This document shows, in pieces, positions 19,324 through 32,000 of a stretch of DNA of 64,000 nt. The notes under the pieces were generated by a model. That model made no database searches. It saw nothing but the letters and a program-made list of their open reading frames with translations, and had not been told where the DNA came from. The stretch lies in contig NZ_BAFV01000003.1 of assembly GCF_000308515.1 (NCBI RefSeq), positions 1 to 64,000 of the forward strand, read 5' to 3'. The position numbers were made by a program, and so were the translations under genes. Position 1 is the first letter of the stretch. Every line of letters begins with the position of its first letter. The stretch comes from Nocardia carnea NBRC 14403 (GTDB taxonomy: Bacteria > Actinomycetota > Actinomycetes > Mycobacteriales > Mycobacteriaceae).

Positions 19324-21234
19324 ATGGACGAGACTTTCGACGACTACCTGGACGAGAACGGGAACATCACCATTCCCGATGATCGCACCCTGGTCGACCA
19401 CGTCGAGAAGCACACCCGCAACGACGCGAACACCTTGGCGTACCGCTACATCGACTATTCGCGCGAACGCGATGGTGAGGTACACGAGCTGACGTGGCAA
19501 CAGTTCGGGGTCCGGCTGCGCGCGGTGGCCGGTCGACTGCAGCAGGTCACCAAACCCGGTGACCGGGTGGCGGTACTCGCACCGCAGGGCCTGGACTACG
19601 TGATCTCCTTCTTCGCCGCCATCTACGCGGGCGCGATCGCGGTGCCGCTGTTCGATCCCGACGAGCCCGGTCATACCGACCGGTTGCACGCGGTGCTCGG
19701 CGACTGCGAACCGTCGGCCATTCTCACCGCCAGTTCGTCCGCGGCCGGCGTGCGCCAGTTCTTCCGTTCCCTGCCCGCCGCGCAGCGCCCACGCATCATC
19801 GCCGTCGACGCGATTCCCGACAGTGTCGGGGAAAGCTGGGTGCGGCCCGATATCTCGGTGGACGATATCGCCTACCTGCAGTACACCTCGGGTTCCACGC
19901 GCACCCCGGCCGGTGTGGAGATCACCCACCGCGCCGTCGGCACCAACCTGCTGCAGATGGTCGACGCCATCAATCTGGACTGGAATTCGCGCGGTGTCAC
20001 CTGGCTGCCGCTGTTCCACGATATGGGCCTGCTGACCGTGATCCTGCCCGCCGTGGGCGGCAAGTTCATCACCATCATGTCGCCGGCCTCGTTCGTGCGG
20101 CGCCCATACCGCTGGATCAAGGAGCTCGCCGCCGCCTCCGACGGCGCGGGTACCTTCGCCGCGGCCCCGAACTTCGCGTTCGAACATGCCGCCGTGCGCG
20201 GGCTGCCGAAGAACGGTGAATCGCTGGACCTGTCCAATGTGATCGGCCTGATCAACGGCAGCGAACCGGTGACCACCTCGTCGATGAAGAAGTTCAACGA
20301 GGCCTTCGCCCCGTACGGCCTGCCGAAGACGGCCATCAAACCGTGCTACGGCATGGCCGAAGCCACCCTGTTCGTCTCGGCCACCAAGGCGGAGGACGAG
20401 GCCAAGGTCACCTATGTCGACCGCACCGAGCTGAACGCCGGCCGGATGGTGCAGGTCGAACCGGGTTCGGATAATGCGATCGCCCAGGTCAGCTGTGGTT
20501 ATATCGCCCGCTCGCAGTGGGCCGTGATCGTGGATCCGGAATCGGTCGACGGTACGCCACGCGAACAGCCCGACGGGCACGTCGGCGAGATCTGGCTGCA
20601 CGGCAACAACATGGGTATCGGGTACTGGGGCCGCGAGAACGAAACGAATGCGACCTTCCGGAACAAGGTCACCGAGCGCCTGCCCGAAGGCAGCCACGCC
20701 GAGGGCAGCGCCGCCGACGCGAACTGGATGCGCACCGGCGACTACGGCGTGTACTTCGACGGCGAGCTCTACATCACCGGCCGGGTGAAGGACCTGGTGA
20801 TCGTCGACGGCCGCAACCACTACCCGCAGGACCTGGAGTTCTCCGCGCAGGAAGCCAGCAATGCCCTGCGGCCCGGGTTCGTCGCGGCATTCTCGGTCCC
20901 GGCCAATCAGCTCCCCGCCGAGGTCTTCGCGCAGGGCAGCCATTCGGGCCTGAAATTCGACGCCGACGATGCCTCCGAACAGCTGGTCGTCGTCGCCGAG
21001 CGTGGCCCCGGCGCCGGTAAGGCCGATCCGATGCCCATCGCGGACGCGGTCCGGGCGGCGATTTCCCAGCGCCACGGTGTCACCGTGCGCGACCTGCTGC
21101 TGGTGCCCGCGGGCTCGATCCCGCGTACCTCCAGCGGGAAGATCGCACGCCGCGCCTGCAAGGCGGCATATATCGAGGGCACACTGCGCGGTGGTTACAC
21201 GCAGCAGGCGTTCCCCGATGCACCCGAGGAATGA
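19324..21234 (+). CDS. fadD32: Long-chain fatty-acyl-AMP ligase FadD32
   Basis: 636 residues, the same size as M. tuberculosis FadD32 (637). It activates the meromycolic chain as acyl-AMP and loads it onto the N-terminal carrier domain of Pks13. The adenylation motif is [20 protein letters not shown], with [30 protein letters not shown] and [17 protein letters not shown] following in family order. The last carries the FAAL-type hinge. GGAGGAGAAGG directly upstream fixes ATG 19324. Pks13 follows after 107 nt and accD4 after that, the conserved mycolate-condensation cluster. Confidence 0.96.
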   Translation: MDETFDDYLDENGNITIPDDRTLVDHVEKHTRNDANTLAYRYIDYSRERDGEVHELTWQQFGVRLRAVAGRLQQVTKPGDRVAVLAPQGLDYVISFFAAIYAGAIAVPLFDPDEPGHTDRLHAVLGDCEPSAILTASSSAAGVRQFFRSLPAAQRPRIIAVDAIPDSVGESWVRPDISVDDIAYLQYTSGSTRTPAGVEITHRAVGTNLLQMVDAINLDWNSRGVTWLPLFHDMGLLTVILPAVGGKFITIMSPASFVRRPYRWIKELAAASDGAGTFAAAPNFAFEHAAVRGLPKNGESLDLSNVIGLINGSEPVTTSSMKKFNEAFAPYGLPKTAIKPCYGMAEATLFVSATKAEDEAKVTYVDRTELNAGRMVQVEPGSDNAIAQVSCGYIARSQWAVIVDPESVDGTPREQPDGHVGEIWLHGNNMGIGYWGRENETNATFRNKVTERLPEGSHAEGSAADANWMRTGDYGVYFDGELYITGRVKDLVIVDGRNHYPQDLEFSAQEASNALRPGFVAAFSVPANQLPAEVFAQGSHSGLKFDADDASEQLVVVAERGPGAGKADPMPIADAVRAAISQRHGVTVRDLLLVPAGSIPRTSSGKIARRACKAAYIEGTLRGGYTQQAFPDAPEE

Positions 21235-21327
21235 GCCCGGTCGTCGCGGTGTCGCAGCGTCCGGGAGGATTGCCGTCCACCCCATCCCTGCGATGCAGGC
21301 TGTTGCCAGGCACCGCATACAGACAGG

Positions 21328-21342
21328 TAGCTTGAGGACTGA
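21328..21342 (+). promoter_or_regulatory. Candidate internal -10 box for pks13
   Basis: TAGCTT (21328-21333) fits TANNNT and lies 8 nt before ATG 21342, the same geometry as at glf and dprE1. A GAGG is also present in the spacer, so the gene may be read both leaderless and from fadD32. Confidence 0.4.
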
Positions 21343-24300
21343 TGGCTGATAACGAGGGCACGTCGCCGGATACGACCGAGAACCTTCCCGTCGAGCAGGA
21401 GGGCGATGCCGCCGGGACGAGCGCGGCGGCCGGGTCCGGTGCCGCGAAATCCGAGATATCGGTGGCGGAACTACGAGAGTGGTTGCGGCGCTGGGTGGCC
21501 GAGGCCACCGGCCAGTCGGTCGACAAGATCACCGTCGACCGGCCGATGGAGGAGTTCGGGCTCGCCTCGCGCGATGCGCTGGCCCTCGGCGGCGAAATCG
21601 AGGACCTCACCGGTGTGATGCTCGATCCCACCATCATCTATCAGCATCCGACGATCGCCTCGCTGGCCGAGGTGATCGTCAACGGGCCGCCGGAGAGCAC
21701 GCTCGAGGTTCCCGACGACCAGTTCTATACCGCCGGGCTCGTACCGGGGGAAGCGCACGATATCGCGATCGTGGGTCTGTCGACCCGGTTGCCGGGTGCG
21801 GGCGACACCCCGGAATCGACCTGGGAATTCCTGATGAACGGCGGCGACGCCATCCGCGACCTCCCCGAGGGACGCTGGGCGGAATTCCTGAGCGAACCGC
21901 AGTTCGCGCAGGCCGTGGCAGAGGGTAATACCCGCGGCGGCTACCTGGACCAGAACGTCGTCACCGATTTCGACGCCGAGTTCTTCGCCATGTCGCCGAT
22001 CGAGGTCGAGCGGATCGATCCGCAGCAGCGGCTGATGATGGAGCTGACCTGGGAAGCGCTGGAGCACGCGCATATCCCGGCCAGTGATCTGCGCGGGGAA
22101 TCGGTCGGTGTGTACATCGGTACCTCGACCAGCGATTTCCAGCTGCTCGCCGCCATGAGCCTGGGCGATACGGATCCGAACGTCCCGGCCTCGGCCGAGG
22201 CTTACAAGATCATGGGCAGCGCGAACAGCATCATTCCCAACCGCGTCTCCTATTTCTTCGATTTCCGCGGTCCGTCCGTGGCAGTGGATACCGCGTGCTC
22301 GTCGACGCTGGTAGCCGTACACCAGGCCGTCCAGGCGCTGCGGGCCGGCGATGCCGATGTGGCCCTTGCCGGTGGCGTCAATATGATGCTCGCGCCCATG
22401 GTCACGCTGGGATTCGACCAGGCCGGCGCGGTCGCGAAGGACGGCCGGATCAAGGCCTTCTCCGCCGATGCCGACGGTATGGTGCGCTCCGAGGGAGCCG
22501 GGCTGGTCGTGTTGAAACGCCTGGCCGACGCCGAACGTGACGGCGACGACATCCTGGCCGTGGTCAAGGGTTCGGCGGTCAACAGCGACGGACGGTCCAA
22601 CGGTCTGCCCGCGCCCAACCCCGAGGCCCAGGCAGATGTACTGCGCCGCGCCTATCGCGACGCCGGGATCGTGCCCTCCACCGTCGACTACATCGAGGCG
22701 CACGGCACCGGTACCCCCATCGGCGATCCGATCGAGGCGGCGGCGCTGGGCCGTGTGGTCGGCGCCGGTCGTGCCGCCGATGCACCCGTCCTGCTGGGAT
22801 CGGCCAAGACCAACTTCGGGCACCTGGAATCCGCGGCCGGCGTGGCAAGCCTGGCCAAGGTGCTCATGGCGTTCCGTAACGATGTCGTGCCGGCCAATAT
22901 CAACTACGCGGCGCCCAGCCCGTACATCCCGTTCGAGCAGGCGCGGCTGAAGGTCGTCGACGAACCGACCCGGTTCCCGCGCTACAGCGGCACCGCCACG
23001 GTGGGTATCTCCGGTTTCGGTTTCGGCGGGGCCAATGCGCACGTGGTGGTCCAGGAGTACGTGGCTCCGGCCCTCGCGGCCGAAGAACCCGCCGACAGCT
23101 CGCCGGAGGCCGCCGGACTCGACGTGGAGACCACCGATGTGGTGACGGAGGCCGAAGCGGTCACCGCGGAAGCCGCGCCCGAAGCCGAATGGTCGGCCGA
23201 TCGCGCCGAACCGCTGCCGGTGATCCTGGCCGTTTCCGCCTACCTGCCCTCGCGTCGTCGCCGCGCCGCCGCCGATCTGGCCGATTGGCTCGAAAGCGAA
23301 GCGGGACAGCGGACCCCGCTGGCGGATGTGGCGCGGGCACTGGCCAAGCGCAGTCATTGGCGGTCTCGCGGGGTCGTGCTGGCCAAGGATCACGCCGAGG
23401 CGGTGGCCGGGTTGCGCGCGATCGCCGCGGGTAAGCCGGGCGCCGGGGTGTTCACCGCGGACGCGCCCGCGCCCGAGGGGCCGATGTGGGTGATGGCCGG
23501 GTTCGGTGCCCAGCACCGGAAGATGGGTAAACAGCTCTACCAGGAGAATTCGATCTTCCGCCGCACCGTCGACGAGGTCGACGAACTCGTCGAGGACGAG
23601 GCCGGCTATTCGGTACGTGAGCTGATGCTCGACGACGCCCAGGACTGGGATATCGGCACCTCCCAGGTCGGCACGTTCACGATCCAGATCGGGCTCGCCG
23701 CACTGCTGCGGGCGCACGGAGCCGAACCCACCGCGATCGTCGGCCACTCCCAGGGCGAGGTGGCCGGTGCGTACATCAGCGGCGGGCTGCCGCTGGAGGA
23801 CGCGGTGCGGGTGATCTGCGCGCGTTCCCGCCTGATGCGCGAAGGCGAGCAGATGCTCACCGACGACGATGTCCGCAATATGGCGCTGGTGGAGTTGAGC
23901 GCCGAGGATATCGCCGCCATGCTGTCCGACTACCCCGATATCGAGGTCGCGGTCTACGCGGCGCCGACCAACACCGTCATCGGTGGCCCGGTGGATCAGG
24001 TCGCCGCGATCGTCGCGAAGGTCGAGGAAGCCGGGAAATTCGCCCGCGTGCTGCAGACCAAGGGCGCCGGGCACACCTCGCAGATGGATCCACTGCTCGG
24101 TGAACTCGCCGCCGAACTGGCCGGGCTCGAACCGACGAAACCGACGGTCGGGCTGTACTCCACGGTCGACAAGGAGCAGTACTACGCACCCGGTCACGAC
24201 CCGGTGCACACCGAGGCCTACTGGGTGAAGAACATGCGCCACAGCGTGTACTTCACCAATGCGGTGAGACGCGCGGTCGACGCCGGGATCACGACGTTCC

Positions 24301-26711
24301 TGGAACTGGCCCCGAACTCGGTGGCGCTCATGCAGGTACTCGGCACCACCTTCGCTGCCGGGCTGCACGACGCCCAGCTCATCCCCACGCTCAAACGCAA
24401 AGAAGACGAATCCGCCGCGGTGATCACGGCGCTGGCACAGTTGTACGTGCACGGCCATTCGGTGGATCTGACGTCGCTGGTCCCGGCCGGGCCCTACGCC
24501 GATATCCCGCGGACCGCGTTCGTCCGTAAGTACTACTGGCCCAAGGTGAGCCCGTTGTCCACCGGCGGCAGCGCGCGGGTGCCGGGCGCCTCGGTGGCGC
24601 TGCCGGACGGCCGCCACGTGTGGGAGGTGCAGGCGGCGGCGGTGGACGAACTGCCGGCGCTGGTACGCGCGGCGGCCGCACAGGTACTGGCCGATGTGAA
24701 CGTGGGCGCCAGTATCGCCCACGCACCGTTGCCCGCGACCGGGACACTGACCACCACCCTCACCCCGCACCCCGGCGGCGCGTCGGTACAGGTGCATGCG
24801 CGCGAAGGTGCGCAGTTCCGGCTGCTGTTCGACGCGGTGATCACCTCCGGTGCGGACCGGGCGATCCCCGCCCCGGCCGAATCCGCGGCAGTTGCCCCGG
24901 CCCTCACCTCGGAACCCGAAGTCCTGGACGCGGTGGACACCGCCGGCTTCGGCGACCGCTGGAACCCGGACAGCGGCCAGACCGTGGAGGAACGGCTGGC
25001 GCTCATCGTCGCCGAATCCATGGGTTACGCCGTCGAGGATCTGCCGATGGAGATCCCGCTCATGGAACTCGGCCTCGATTCGCTGATGGCGATGCGGATC
25101 AAGAACCGGGTCGAATACGAATTCGATATTCCGCAGCTCCAGGTGTCGGCGGTACGCGATGCCAGCCTGCACGAGGTCGGGAAGGTGCTGCGCTACGCGA
25201 TCGAGCACCGCGACGAAGTGCGGGAAATGGCCGAGAAGCAGGCCGCCGGGGAATCCGGTGCGCTCAATGTGGACGATAACTTCGTCGAAGCGGCGAAGGC
25301 GGCCATGGAATCGGGGCAGGACCCGGTCGCGGCGTTGAATCAGGCATCGGGCGGTGATACGGCGGCCGAAACCACTGCCGAGACAACCGAAACCCCCGCC
25401 GATGCGACTTCGAAGTCGGTAACGGATAGCCCGGCCGCGGCAGCCACCACGAACCAGGCGCCGGGTGCGACCGCGAATGGTGCGAAATCCGGTGGCGCCG
25501 ATACGGAAACGGATTCCGGGCGCAGTGCGACCCAGCCCGCGGTCGCTGCGGCGAAGCCGGCCCCGGCCGCAGGTGCTGCGGTATTCGGGGGCGGTGCGGC
25601 CGGTGCCGCGGATGAGGAGAACGTTCCGCCACGTGACGCTGCGGAGCGGCTGACCTACGCCTCCTGGGCCACGATCACCGGCGAATCGGCCGGCGGGATC
25701 TTCAATACCTTGCCGATCCTGGACGAAGACACCGCCGAAAAGCTGGCCGAACGCCTCACCGAGCGGGTCGGGGCGGAGATCACCGTCGACGATGTGCTCG
25801 ATTGCGAAACCATCGAACAGCTCGCCGATATCGTGCGCACGCTGCAGGACAGCGGGGCGGATGTGGACGGGTTCGTCCGGCCGTTGCGCGCACGACCCGA
25901 AGGGTCGCAGGCCGTTCCGGTGTTCGTGTTCCATCCGTCCGGCGGTAACACTCTCGTGTACGAACCGCTGTTGAAGCGGTTGCCCGCCGAGACCCCGATG
26001 TACGGGTTCGAACGGGTCGAAGGCTCGATCGAAGAGCGTGCCCGGCAGTACCTGCCCGAACTACGGAAGCTTCAGGGCGACGGCCCTTATGTGCTGTACG
26101 GCTGGTCGCTCGGTGCGGTATTCGCAATGGCGGTGGCGCAGCTGTTGCGTGCCGAAGGCGCCGATGTGCGGATTGTCGGATTGATCGATCTCGCGATTCC
26201 CTCTGAACCGGAGGACGACAGCCCGGCCGAGCGGGTACGCCGGATGGAGCGCTATCAGGCATTCGCGCAGAAGACATACGGCGTCGACGGCGAACTGGAT
26301 CCTGATCAATTGCGCGAACTGGCCGACGCTTCGCCGGAGGAGCAGTTCAAGATCGTGGCAGATCTGATCAAGATGACCGGTGCCAAAATCCCGGGTGGTG
26401 TCCTCGAACATCAGCGGACGTCCTGGATCGAGGGCCGGGCACTGCAGCAGGTGCAACCCAGTCGATACGACGGTGACGTGGTTCTCTACCTGGCCGATCG
26501 GTACCACGATGGGATCATCGAGCTCGAGCCGCGGTTTGCCGAGCGTCAGCCCAACGGCGGCTGGGACGAGTACGTGCCCAACCTGGAGGTTATCCACATT
26601 CCCGGCGATCACCTGCAGATTGTCGACGAGCCCAGGATCGGGAAAATCGGCGCGGACCTCACCGCTAAACTCGCCCGGATCGACTCATCGGGTGTGAAAG
26701 GGAGCAAGTGA
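21342..26711 (+). CDS. pks13: Polyketide synthase Pks13 (mycolic acid condensase)
   Basis: 1789 residues with the domain order of mycobacterial Pks13. N-terminal ACP (Ser76 in [11 protein letters not shown]) accepts the meromycoloyl chain from FadD32. Ketosynthase has Cys319 ([14 protein letters not shown]) plus the [12 protein letters not shown] and [11 protein letters not shown] histidine motifs. Acyltransferase has Ser803 ([10 protein letters not shown]) and loads the carboxylated alpha-chain. The second ACP has Ser1247 ([15 protein letters not shown]). A variable Ala/Thr-rich linker (about 1320-1430) precedes a short ACP-like segment without the serine. The C-terminal thioesterase has Ser1589 ([11 protein letters not shown]) and His1757 ([12 protein letters not shown]). 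It condenses two acyl chains into the alpha-alkyl beta-ketoester precursor of mycolate. The stop overlaps the accD4 GTG. Confidence 0.97.
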   Translation: MADNEGTSPDTTENLPVEQEGDAAGTSAAAGSGAAKSEISVAELREWLRRWVAEATGQSVDKITVDRPMEEFGLASRDALALGGEIEDLTGVMLDPTIIYQHPTIASLAEVIVNGPPESTLEVPDDQFYTAGLVPGEAHDIAIVGLSTRLPGAGDTPESTWEFLMNGGDAIRDLPEGRWAEFLSEPQFAQAVAEGNTRGGYLDQNVVTDFDAEFFAMSPIEVERIDPQQRLMMELTWEALEHAHIPASDLRGESVGVYIGTSTSDFQLLAAMSLGDTDPNVPASAEAYKIMGSANSIIPNRVSYFFDFRGPSVAVDTACSSTLVAVHQAVQALRAGDADVALAGGVNMMLAPMVTLGFDQAGAVAKDGRIKAFSADADGMVRSEGAGLVVLKRLADAERDGDDILAVVKGSAVNSDGRSNGLPAPNPEAQADVLRRAYRDAGIVPSTVDYIEAHGTGTPIGDPIEAAALGRVVGAGRAADAPVLLGSAKTNFGHLESAAGVASLAKVLMAFRNDVVPANINYAAPSPYIPFEQARLKVVDEPTRFPRYSGTATVGISGFGFGGANAHVVVQEYVAPALAAEEPADSSPEAAGLDVETTDVVTEAEAVTAEAAPEAEWSADRAEPLPVILAVSAYLPSRRRRAAADLADWLESEAGQRTPLADVARALAKRSHWRSRGVVLAKDHAEAVAGLRAIAAGKPGAGVFTADAPAPEGPMWVMAGFGAQHRKMGKQLYQENSIFRRTVDEVDELVEDEAGYSVRELMLDDAQDWDIGTSQVGTFTIQIGLAALLRAHGAEPTAIVGHSQGEVAGAYISGGLPLEDAVRVICARSRLMREGEQMLTDDDVRNMALVELSAEDIAAMLSDYPDIEVAVYAAPTNTVIGGPVDQVAAIVAKVEEAGKFARVLQTKGAGHTSQMDPLLGELAAELAGLEPTKPTVGLYSTVDKEQYYAPGHDPVHTEAYWVKNMRHSVYFTNAVRRAVDAGITTFLELAPNSVALMQVLGTTFAAGLHDAQLIPTLKRKEDESAAVITALAQLYVHGHSVDLTSLVPAGPYADIPRTAFVRKYYWPKVSPLSTGGSARVPGASVALPDGRHVWEVQAAAVDELPALVRAAAAQVLADVNVGASIAHAPLPATGTLTTTLTPHPGGASVQVHAREGAQFRLLFDAVITSGADRAIPAPAESAAVAPALTSEPEVLDAVDTAGFGDRWNPDSGQTVEERLALIVAESMGYAVEDLPMEIPLMELGLDSLMAMRIKNRVEYEFDIPQLQVSAVRDASLHEVGKVLRYAIEHRDEVREMAEKQAAGESGALNVDDNFVEAAKAAMESGQDPVAALNQASGGDTAAETTAETTETPADATSKSVTDSPAAAATTNQAPGATANGAKSGGADTETDSGRSATQPAVAAAKPAPAAGAAVFGGGAAGAADEENVPPRDAAERLTYASWATITGESAGGIFNTLPILDEDTAEKLAERLTERVGAEITVDDVLDCETIEQLADIVRTLQDSGADVDGFVRPLRARPEGSQAVPVFVFHPSGGNTLVYEPLLKRLPAETPMYGFERVEGSIEERARQYLPELRKLQGDGPYVLYGWSLGAVFAMAVAQLLRAEGADVRIVGLIDLAIPSEPEDDSPAERVRRMERYQAFAQKTYGVDGELDPDQLRELADASPEEQFKIVADLIKMTGAKIPGGVLEHQRTSWIEGRALQQVQPSRYDGDVVLYLADRYHDGIIELEPRFAERQPNGGWDEYVPNLEVIHIPGDHLQIVDEPRIGKIGADLTAKLARIDSSGVKGSK

Positions 26712-28252
26712 GCACTACCGCCGAAAAACTCGCCGACCTGCGGCAGCGTTTGGAGCTCGCCCAGGAACCGGCGGGCGAGGCCGGCGTGGCGAAGCGGGCG
26801 CGAAAGGGGATTCCCAGCGCTCGTGACCGGATCAATATGCTGCTCGATCCGGGTAGTTTCACCGAGATCGGTGCGCTGGTTCGCCGGCCCGGCGATCCGG
26901 CCGCGCTGTACGGGGACGGTGTGGTGACCGGGCACGGGCTGGTCGACGGCCGCCCGGTGGCGGTGTTCTCCCACGATCAGACCGTTTACGGCGGGTCGGT
27001 GGGGGAGATGTTCGGCCGTAAGGTCGCCGCGATCATGGAGTATGCCGCGAAGGTCGGCTGCCCGATGATCGGGATCAACGATTCCGGTGGTGCCCGGGTG
27101 CAGGAGGCGGTGTCCTCGCTGGCCTGGTACGCCGAGTTGAGCACCCGGCAGGAGCCGCTGTCGGGGATGGTGCCCACGATTTCGATGATTCTCGGCAACT
27201 GCGCCGGTGGCGCGGTGTATTCGCCGATCAATACCGATGTCGTGGTGGCGGTGGAATCGGCGCATATGTTCGTCACCGGTCCGAAGGTGATCCGTGAGGT
27301 CACCGGTGAGGATGTGAGCCTGGAAGAACTGGGTGGCGCACATGCGCAGGCTCAGTACGGCAATATCCATCACATCGCGAAGGACGAGACGGCGGCGTTC
27401 GCCTGGGTGCGCGAGTACCTGTCGTATATGCCGACCAGCTGCCAGGAGCAGCCGCCGGTCATCAATCCGGGGCTGGAACCGGAGGTCACCGACAGCGACC
27501 GGGAACTGAACTCGCTCGTCCCGGATTCCGATAATGCCGGCTACGACATGCACGATGTTCTGCTGCGGATCTTCGACGACGGCGGCTTCCACGAATACGG
27601 CGCGGAAGCCGGGAAGAACATCATCACCGGTTTCGCCCGGGTGGACGGTCGCAGTGTGGGTGTGGTCGCCAATCAGCCGATGGTGTACGCGGGCGCCCTC
27701 GACGCTCGTGCCTCGGACAAGGCCTCGCATTTCATCCGGTTGTGCGATGCCTACGAGATTCCGCTGGTGCTCGTGGTCGACACTCCCGGTTTCATGCCGG
27801 GTGTGGAACAGGAGAAGATCGGCGTCATCAAACGCGGTGGCCGGTTCTTGTTCGCGTTCGTGGAGGCCACCGTGCCCAAGGTGACCGTGGTCGTCCGCAA
27901 GGCCTACGGCGGCGGGTATGCCGTGATGGGGTCCAAACAGTGCGGTGCCGATGTGAACCTCGCCTGGCCCACGGCACGGATCGCGGTGATGGGCGCGGAG
28001 AGCGCGGTGAGCCTGATCGGCGCGAGCCAGATCGCTGCCGCGCCGGAGGACCAGAAAGCGGCCGTCCGCCAGCAGTTGGTCGATTTCTACAACGCCACCG
28101 TGGCCACGCCGTGGGTGGCGGCCGAACGCGGGTTCATCGATGCGGTGATCGAGCCGTCGCAGACCCGGCTGGAGCTGCGCCGCGCGCTACAACTGCTGCG
28201 GGACAAGACGGTGGTCCGCAATCCGCGTAAACACCATCTGCTGCCGCTGTGA
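26708..28252 (+). CDS. accD4: Acyl-CoA carboxylase beta subunit AccD4
   Basis: 514 residues, carboxyltransferase fold. It carboxylates the C24-C26 acyl-CoA to give the extender used by Pks13. Oxyanion-hole glycine pairs lie in [12 protein letters not shown] and [10 protein letters not shown] in the N-half, and [10 protein letters not shown] in the C-half. [13 protein letters not shown] and the C-terminal RKHHLLPL tail are typical of the family. The GTG start overlaps the pks13 stop (GTGA), so translation is probably coupled. Biotinylated alpha and epsilon subunits are not encoded in the window. Confidence 0.95.
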   Translation: MSTTAEKLADLRQRLELAQEPAGEAGVAKRARKGIPSARDRINMLLDPGSFTEIGALVRRPGDPAALYGDGVVTGHGLVDGRPVAVFSHDQTVYGGSVGEMFGRKVAAIMEYAAKVGCPMIGINDSGGARVQEAVSSLAWYAELSTRQEPLSGMVPTISMILGNCAGGAVYSPINTDVVVAVESAHMFVTGPKVIREVTGEDVSLEELGGAHAQAQYGNIHHIAKDETAAFAWVREYLSYMPTSCQEQPPVINPGLEPEVTDSDRELNSLVPDSDNAGYDMHDVLLRIFDDGGFHEYGAEAGKNIITGFARVDGRSVGVVANQPMVYAGALDARASDKASHFIRLCDAYEIPLVLVVDTPGFMPGVEQEKIGVIKRGGRFLFAFVEATVPKVTVVVRKAYGGGYAVMGSKQCGADVNLAWPTARIAVMGAESAVSLIGASQIAAAPEDQKAAVRQQLVDFYNATVATPWVAAERGFIDAVIEPSQTRLELRRALQLLRDKTVVRNPRKHHLLPL

Positions 28253-28320
28253 CCGGACACGGCCCGGGGCGCGCCGAGTAACGGCGCCGGCGCGACCCGA
28301 ACCGCGATCAGAACCCGATT

Positions 28321-28821
28321 TCAGCCGACGATGGACGCGGATTTGATCACCACGTTCTCCGACGGCACATCCTGGTGCATACCCTGCGACGAGGTGGACA
28401 CCTTCGCGATTTCGTCGACGACATCGGTGCCGTCGGTGACGGCGCCGAAGACGGCGTAACCCCAGCCCTGGCCCGCGGGCTGGGTGTGGTTGAGGAAATC
28501 GTTGTCGGCGACATTGATGAAGAACTGCGCCGTCGCGGAATGCGGGTCGTTGGTGCGCGCCATGGCGACCGTGTACTTGTCGTTCTTGAGGCCGTTGGCG
28601 GCCTCGTTCTGGATCGGCGCCTTGGTCGGCTTCTGCTGCATCTGACCGTCGAAGCCGCCGCCCTGAACCATGAAGCCCGGGATCACGCGATGGAAGATCG
28701 TGCCGTCGTAGTGTCCGGACTCGACGTATTCGACGAAGTTGCGGACGGTGTCCGGCGCCTTCGCCTCGTCCAGCTGGAGGCCGATGGTTCCGTAGTTCGT
28801 CTCGAGATTCACCTTGGTCAT
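28321..28821 (-). CDS. ppiB: Cyclophilin-type peptidyl-prolyl isomerase, short PpiB-like form
   Basis: 166 residues, a complete single cyclophilin domain with no signal peptide, so cytoplasmic. Active-site sequences are [15 protein letters not shown] (catalytic Arg and Phe/Met/Gln), [17 protein letters not shown] and [16 protein letters not shown]. The sequence looks closer, from memory, to the short PpiB of Gammaproteobacteria ([28 protein letters not shown]) than to actinobacterial PpiA. It is convergent with accD4 and divergent from the first Emb gene, and is not an obvious part of cell-wall synthesis. Confidence 0.93.
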   Translation of the reverse strand: MTKVNLETNYGTIGLQLDEAKAPDTVRNFVEYVESGHYDGTIFHRVIPGFMVQGGGFDGQMQQKPTKAPIQNEAANGLKNDKYTVAMARTNDPHSATAQFFINVADNDFLNHTQPAGQGWGYAVFGAVTDGTDVVDEIAKVSTSSQGMHQDVPSENVVIKSASIVG

Positions 28822-29001
28822 GCCCCTACCTTTCCATTACCGCCGCTATACCCCGCGCATAAGGGGGTGATTTCCGGGCCGATTGTGCCAGCCGCCCCTC
28901 TTTACCCCGTTCCGATAGATTTTATGCCTGTTCGCCTGAGCGTTTTCGTTTCGGCCGGGTACGCGCCGGGGTATCAGCGGGCCGGGCGCGGCGCGCCCAA
29001 G

Positions 29002-29014
29002 TAGCATGCCAGCG
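29002..29014 (+). promoter_or_regulatory. Candidate -10 box for leaderless first Emb gene
   Basis: TAGCAT (29002-29007) lies 6 nt before GTG 29014, with no ribosome-binding site between them. This fits a leaderless transcript. Confidence 0.5.
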
Positions 29015-32000
29015 TGCCAGAAGTCGCCACCGCAGTACTGACGAAGACGCCGCCGGAGCCGGGGCGCAGGGTTACGCCGAGAGATTTCCGGGTGGCGCGT
29101 CTCGTCGCGATCGTCACCGGTGTACTCGGTGCGCTCTTCGCGATCGCCACCCCGTTCCTACCGGTCACCCAGACCACGGCGATGCTGACCTGGCCGCAGA
29201 ACAACAGCCTGGCCAATACGCAGGCCCCGTTGATGTCGCAGGTACCGCTCGACCTCACCGCGACCATCCCGTGTTCGGCGGTGAACCAGCTGCCGCCCGA
29301 GGGCGGCATGCTGCTGGCCACCGCACCCCCGCAGGGCGACCGGGCGGCGCTGGAGGCGCTGTTCGTGCGGGTCTCGGACACTTCGGTCGATGTGGTGGAC
29401 CGTAATGCGGTGGTGGCCACCGCCGACCGCGCCGAGATGGCGAACTGCTCGGCCATCACCATCAGCTCCGACAACGAGCGCACCACGGCGGCGTTCGAGG
29501 GGCTGGTCACCGAGACCGGCGCCCCCAACGCGGGGCAGCTGGTGGGTGATCTGCGACCGCAGATGGTGGGCATCTTCACCGATATGACCGGTGATGTCCC
29601 GGCCGGGATGAGCCTCGAGTCGACCATCGACACCCGGTTCAGCTCGAGCCCCACCTGGATCAAACTCGCCGCCATGATCGCGGCCGTACTGTGCACCGTG
29701 CTCGCGCTCGTGGCGCTGGCCCGGCTGGACACCAGCGACGGGCGCGGGCACCGGCGGTTCCTGCCCGCGAACTGGCTCAAACCCACCCTCGCCGACGGCG
29801 GGGTGGTCGGCACCCTGCTGGTCTGGCATTTCCTCGGCGCCAACACCTCCGACGACGGCTACATCCTGAGCATGGTCCGGGTGGCGCCGGACGCCGGCTA
29901 TATGGCCAACTACTTCCGCTGGTACGGGGTCCCGGAGGCGCCGTTCGGCTGGTACTACTACGTGATCCAGCTGTTCGCCGAGGTCTCCACGGCCAGCCCG
30001 TGGGTCCGGCTGCCCGCCCTGGCCTGCGGGATCCTGTCCTGGATGGTGCTCAGCCGCGAGGTGGTGCCGCGTCTGGGCAACGGGTTGCGGGGGGCGCGTG
30101 CCCGGGCCTGGTTCGGCAGTGTGCCGCTGTGGACCGGTGGCCTGGTGTTCCTGGCGTTCTGGATGCCCTTCGACAACGGTCTGCGTTCGGAGCCCATCGT
30201 CGCGCTCGGTGCGCTGCTCACCTGGGTTTCGGTCGAGCGGGCCATCGCCACCGCGCGCCTGCTACCTGCCGCCGTCGCGGTGGTGGTCGCGGCGTTCACC
30301 CTGGCCGCGGCCCCGACCGGCCTCATGTGTGTGGCCGCGCTGCTGGCCGGTATCCGGCCGATCACCCGAATAATCGTGAAACGGCATCGGGAACACGGCA
30401 CCGCCGCATTGCTGGCGCCGCTGGCGGCCGCCGGGCTCCTGGTGCTCACGGTGGTCTACAGCGATCAGACCTTCGCCGGGATCCAGGAGGCCAACCGCGT
30501 CCGGCAGCTGGCCGGGCCGAACCTCGCCTGGTACGAGGACTACCTGCGCTACTACTACCTGTTCGTCGAAACCGTGGACGGATCGCTCGCGCGCCGCTTC
30601 GCTTTCCTGGTAATGCTGCTGTGCCTGTTCACCACCATGCTGGTGCTGCTGCGCCGCCGCCGGGTCCCCGGTATCGCCGCCGGCCCGACCTGGCGGTTGA
30701 TGGGTGTGGTGATCGGAACGATCTTCTTCATGATGTTCCTTCCGACCAAGTGGACCCACCACTTCGGCGCCTACGCCGGTATCGCGGGTTCGCTGGCGGC
30801 GGTGACAGCGGTCGCGGTGTCGGCGTCGGCGCTGCGTGCTCGCAAGAACCGGGCGATCTTCCTGGCCGGTCTGCTGTTCACGCTGGCGCTCGCGTTCTCC
30901 GGAATCAACGGCTACTGGTACGTCTCCAGCTACGGGGTTCCGTGGTTCGACAAGCGGATCTCGCTGTTCGGAATCTCGTCCAACACCGTGATGCTGGTGC
31001 TGTTCGGGCTGTCGTTGTTGCTGGTGGGCTGGCATGTACTGCGGGAGGGGTATGCCAAGCCGCCGGATTCCGCCCGGACCGTGCGCGGTCGGCGGATCCG
31101 TAAGTTCGCCGCCATACCGCTGACCCTGGTGGCCGCGGCGATGGTGCTGTTCGAGGTGCTGTCGCTGGCCAAGGGCGCTTATTCGCAGTACCCGGGTTAT
31201 TCGCTGGCGCGGGGCAATATCGACGCTGTCGCCGGTGAATCCTGTGGGCTCGCCAACGATGTGCTGGTCGAGGTGAACGCCAACGCGGGCCGGTTGAACC
31301 CGATCATCGATCCGGCCAACCCGCCCACCAACCCCGGCGATCCGCTGGCCGGGGTGGAACCGGTCGGTTTCGATCCCAACGGGGTCCCGGACGATCTGTC
31401 CGCCGATGCGGTCGAGGTGAAACCGGGGACCGGTAACACCTCCAACCAGTCGGTGGGTGCCTCGTTCGCGGAAGGCCAGAACGCCGGGACCGGCGGTGGT
31501 CAAGGCGCGCTCGGCGTCAACGGATCCACTGTGGCCCTGCCGTTCGGGCTGGACCCGGCCACCACGCCGATCCTCGGCAGCTACCAGGAAGGTGTGCAGC
31601 GGCCCGCGCAGGTCACCTCCAGCTGGTACGAAATGCCGCAGCGCTCCCCGGATCATCCGCTGCTGGTCGTCACCGCCGCCGGGCGGATCCTGTCCTACGA
31701 CGACAGCGGTGTCATGCAGTACGGCCAGTCGCTCACCGTCGACTACGGGAAACGACAGCCGGACGGTTCGGTCAGCTATATCGGCACCTACGTGCCGCGC
31801 GATATCGGTCCCTCGCCGTCCTGGCGCAACTTGCGTATCCCGCTGGACGAACTCGCCCCCGAAGCCGATGCGGTGCGCATCGTCGCCAACGATCCGATCC
31901 TGATCGGCGACCAGTGGCTGGCGTTCACGCCGCCGCGGCTGCCGAAACTGGAAACCGCCAACGACTACCTGGGTTCGGAACAGCCGATCCTGCTCGACTG

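Noticed and set aside
21471..25934. Very long open frame on the minus strand across pks13 (about 1490 codons)
   Set aside because: It is fully antisense to an unmistakable Pks13 with all active sites, and its Arg/Gly/His-rich translation has no family features. Long antisense frames are expected in high-GC genes.
28253..28320. GC-rich complementary segments between accD4 and the cyclophilin gene as a terminator
   Set aside because: Pairing is broken and no stem longer than about 6 bp could be drawn.
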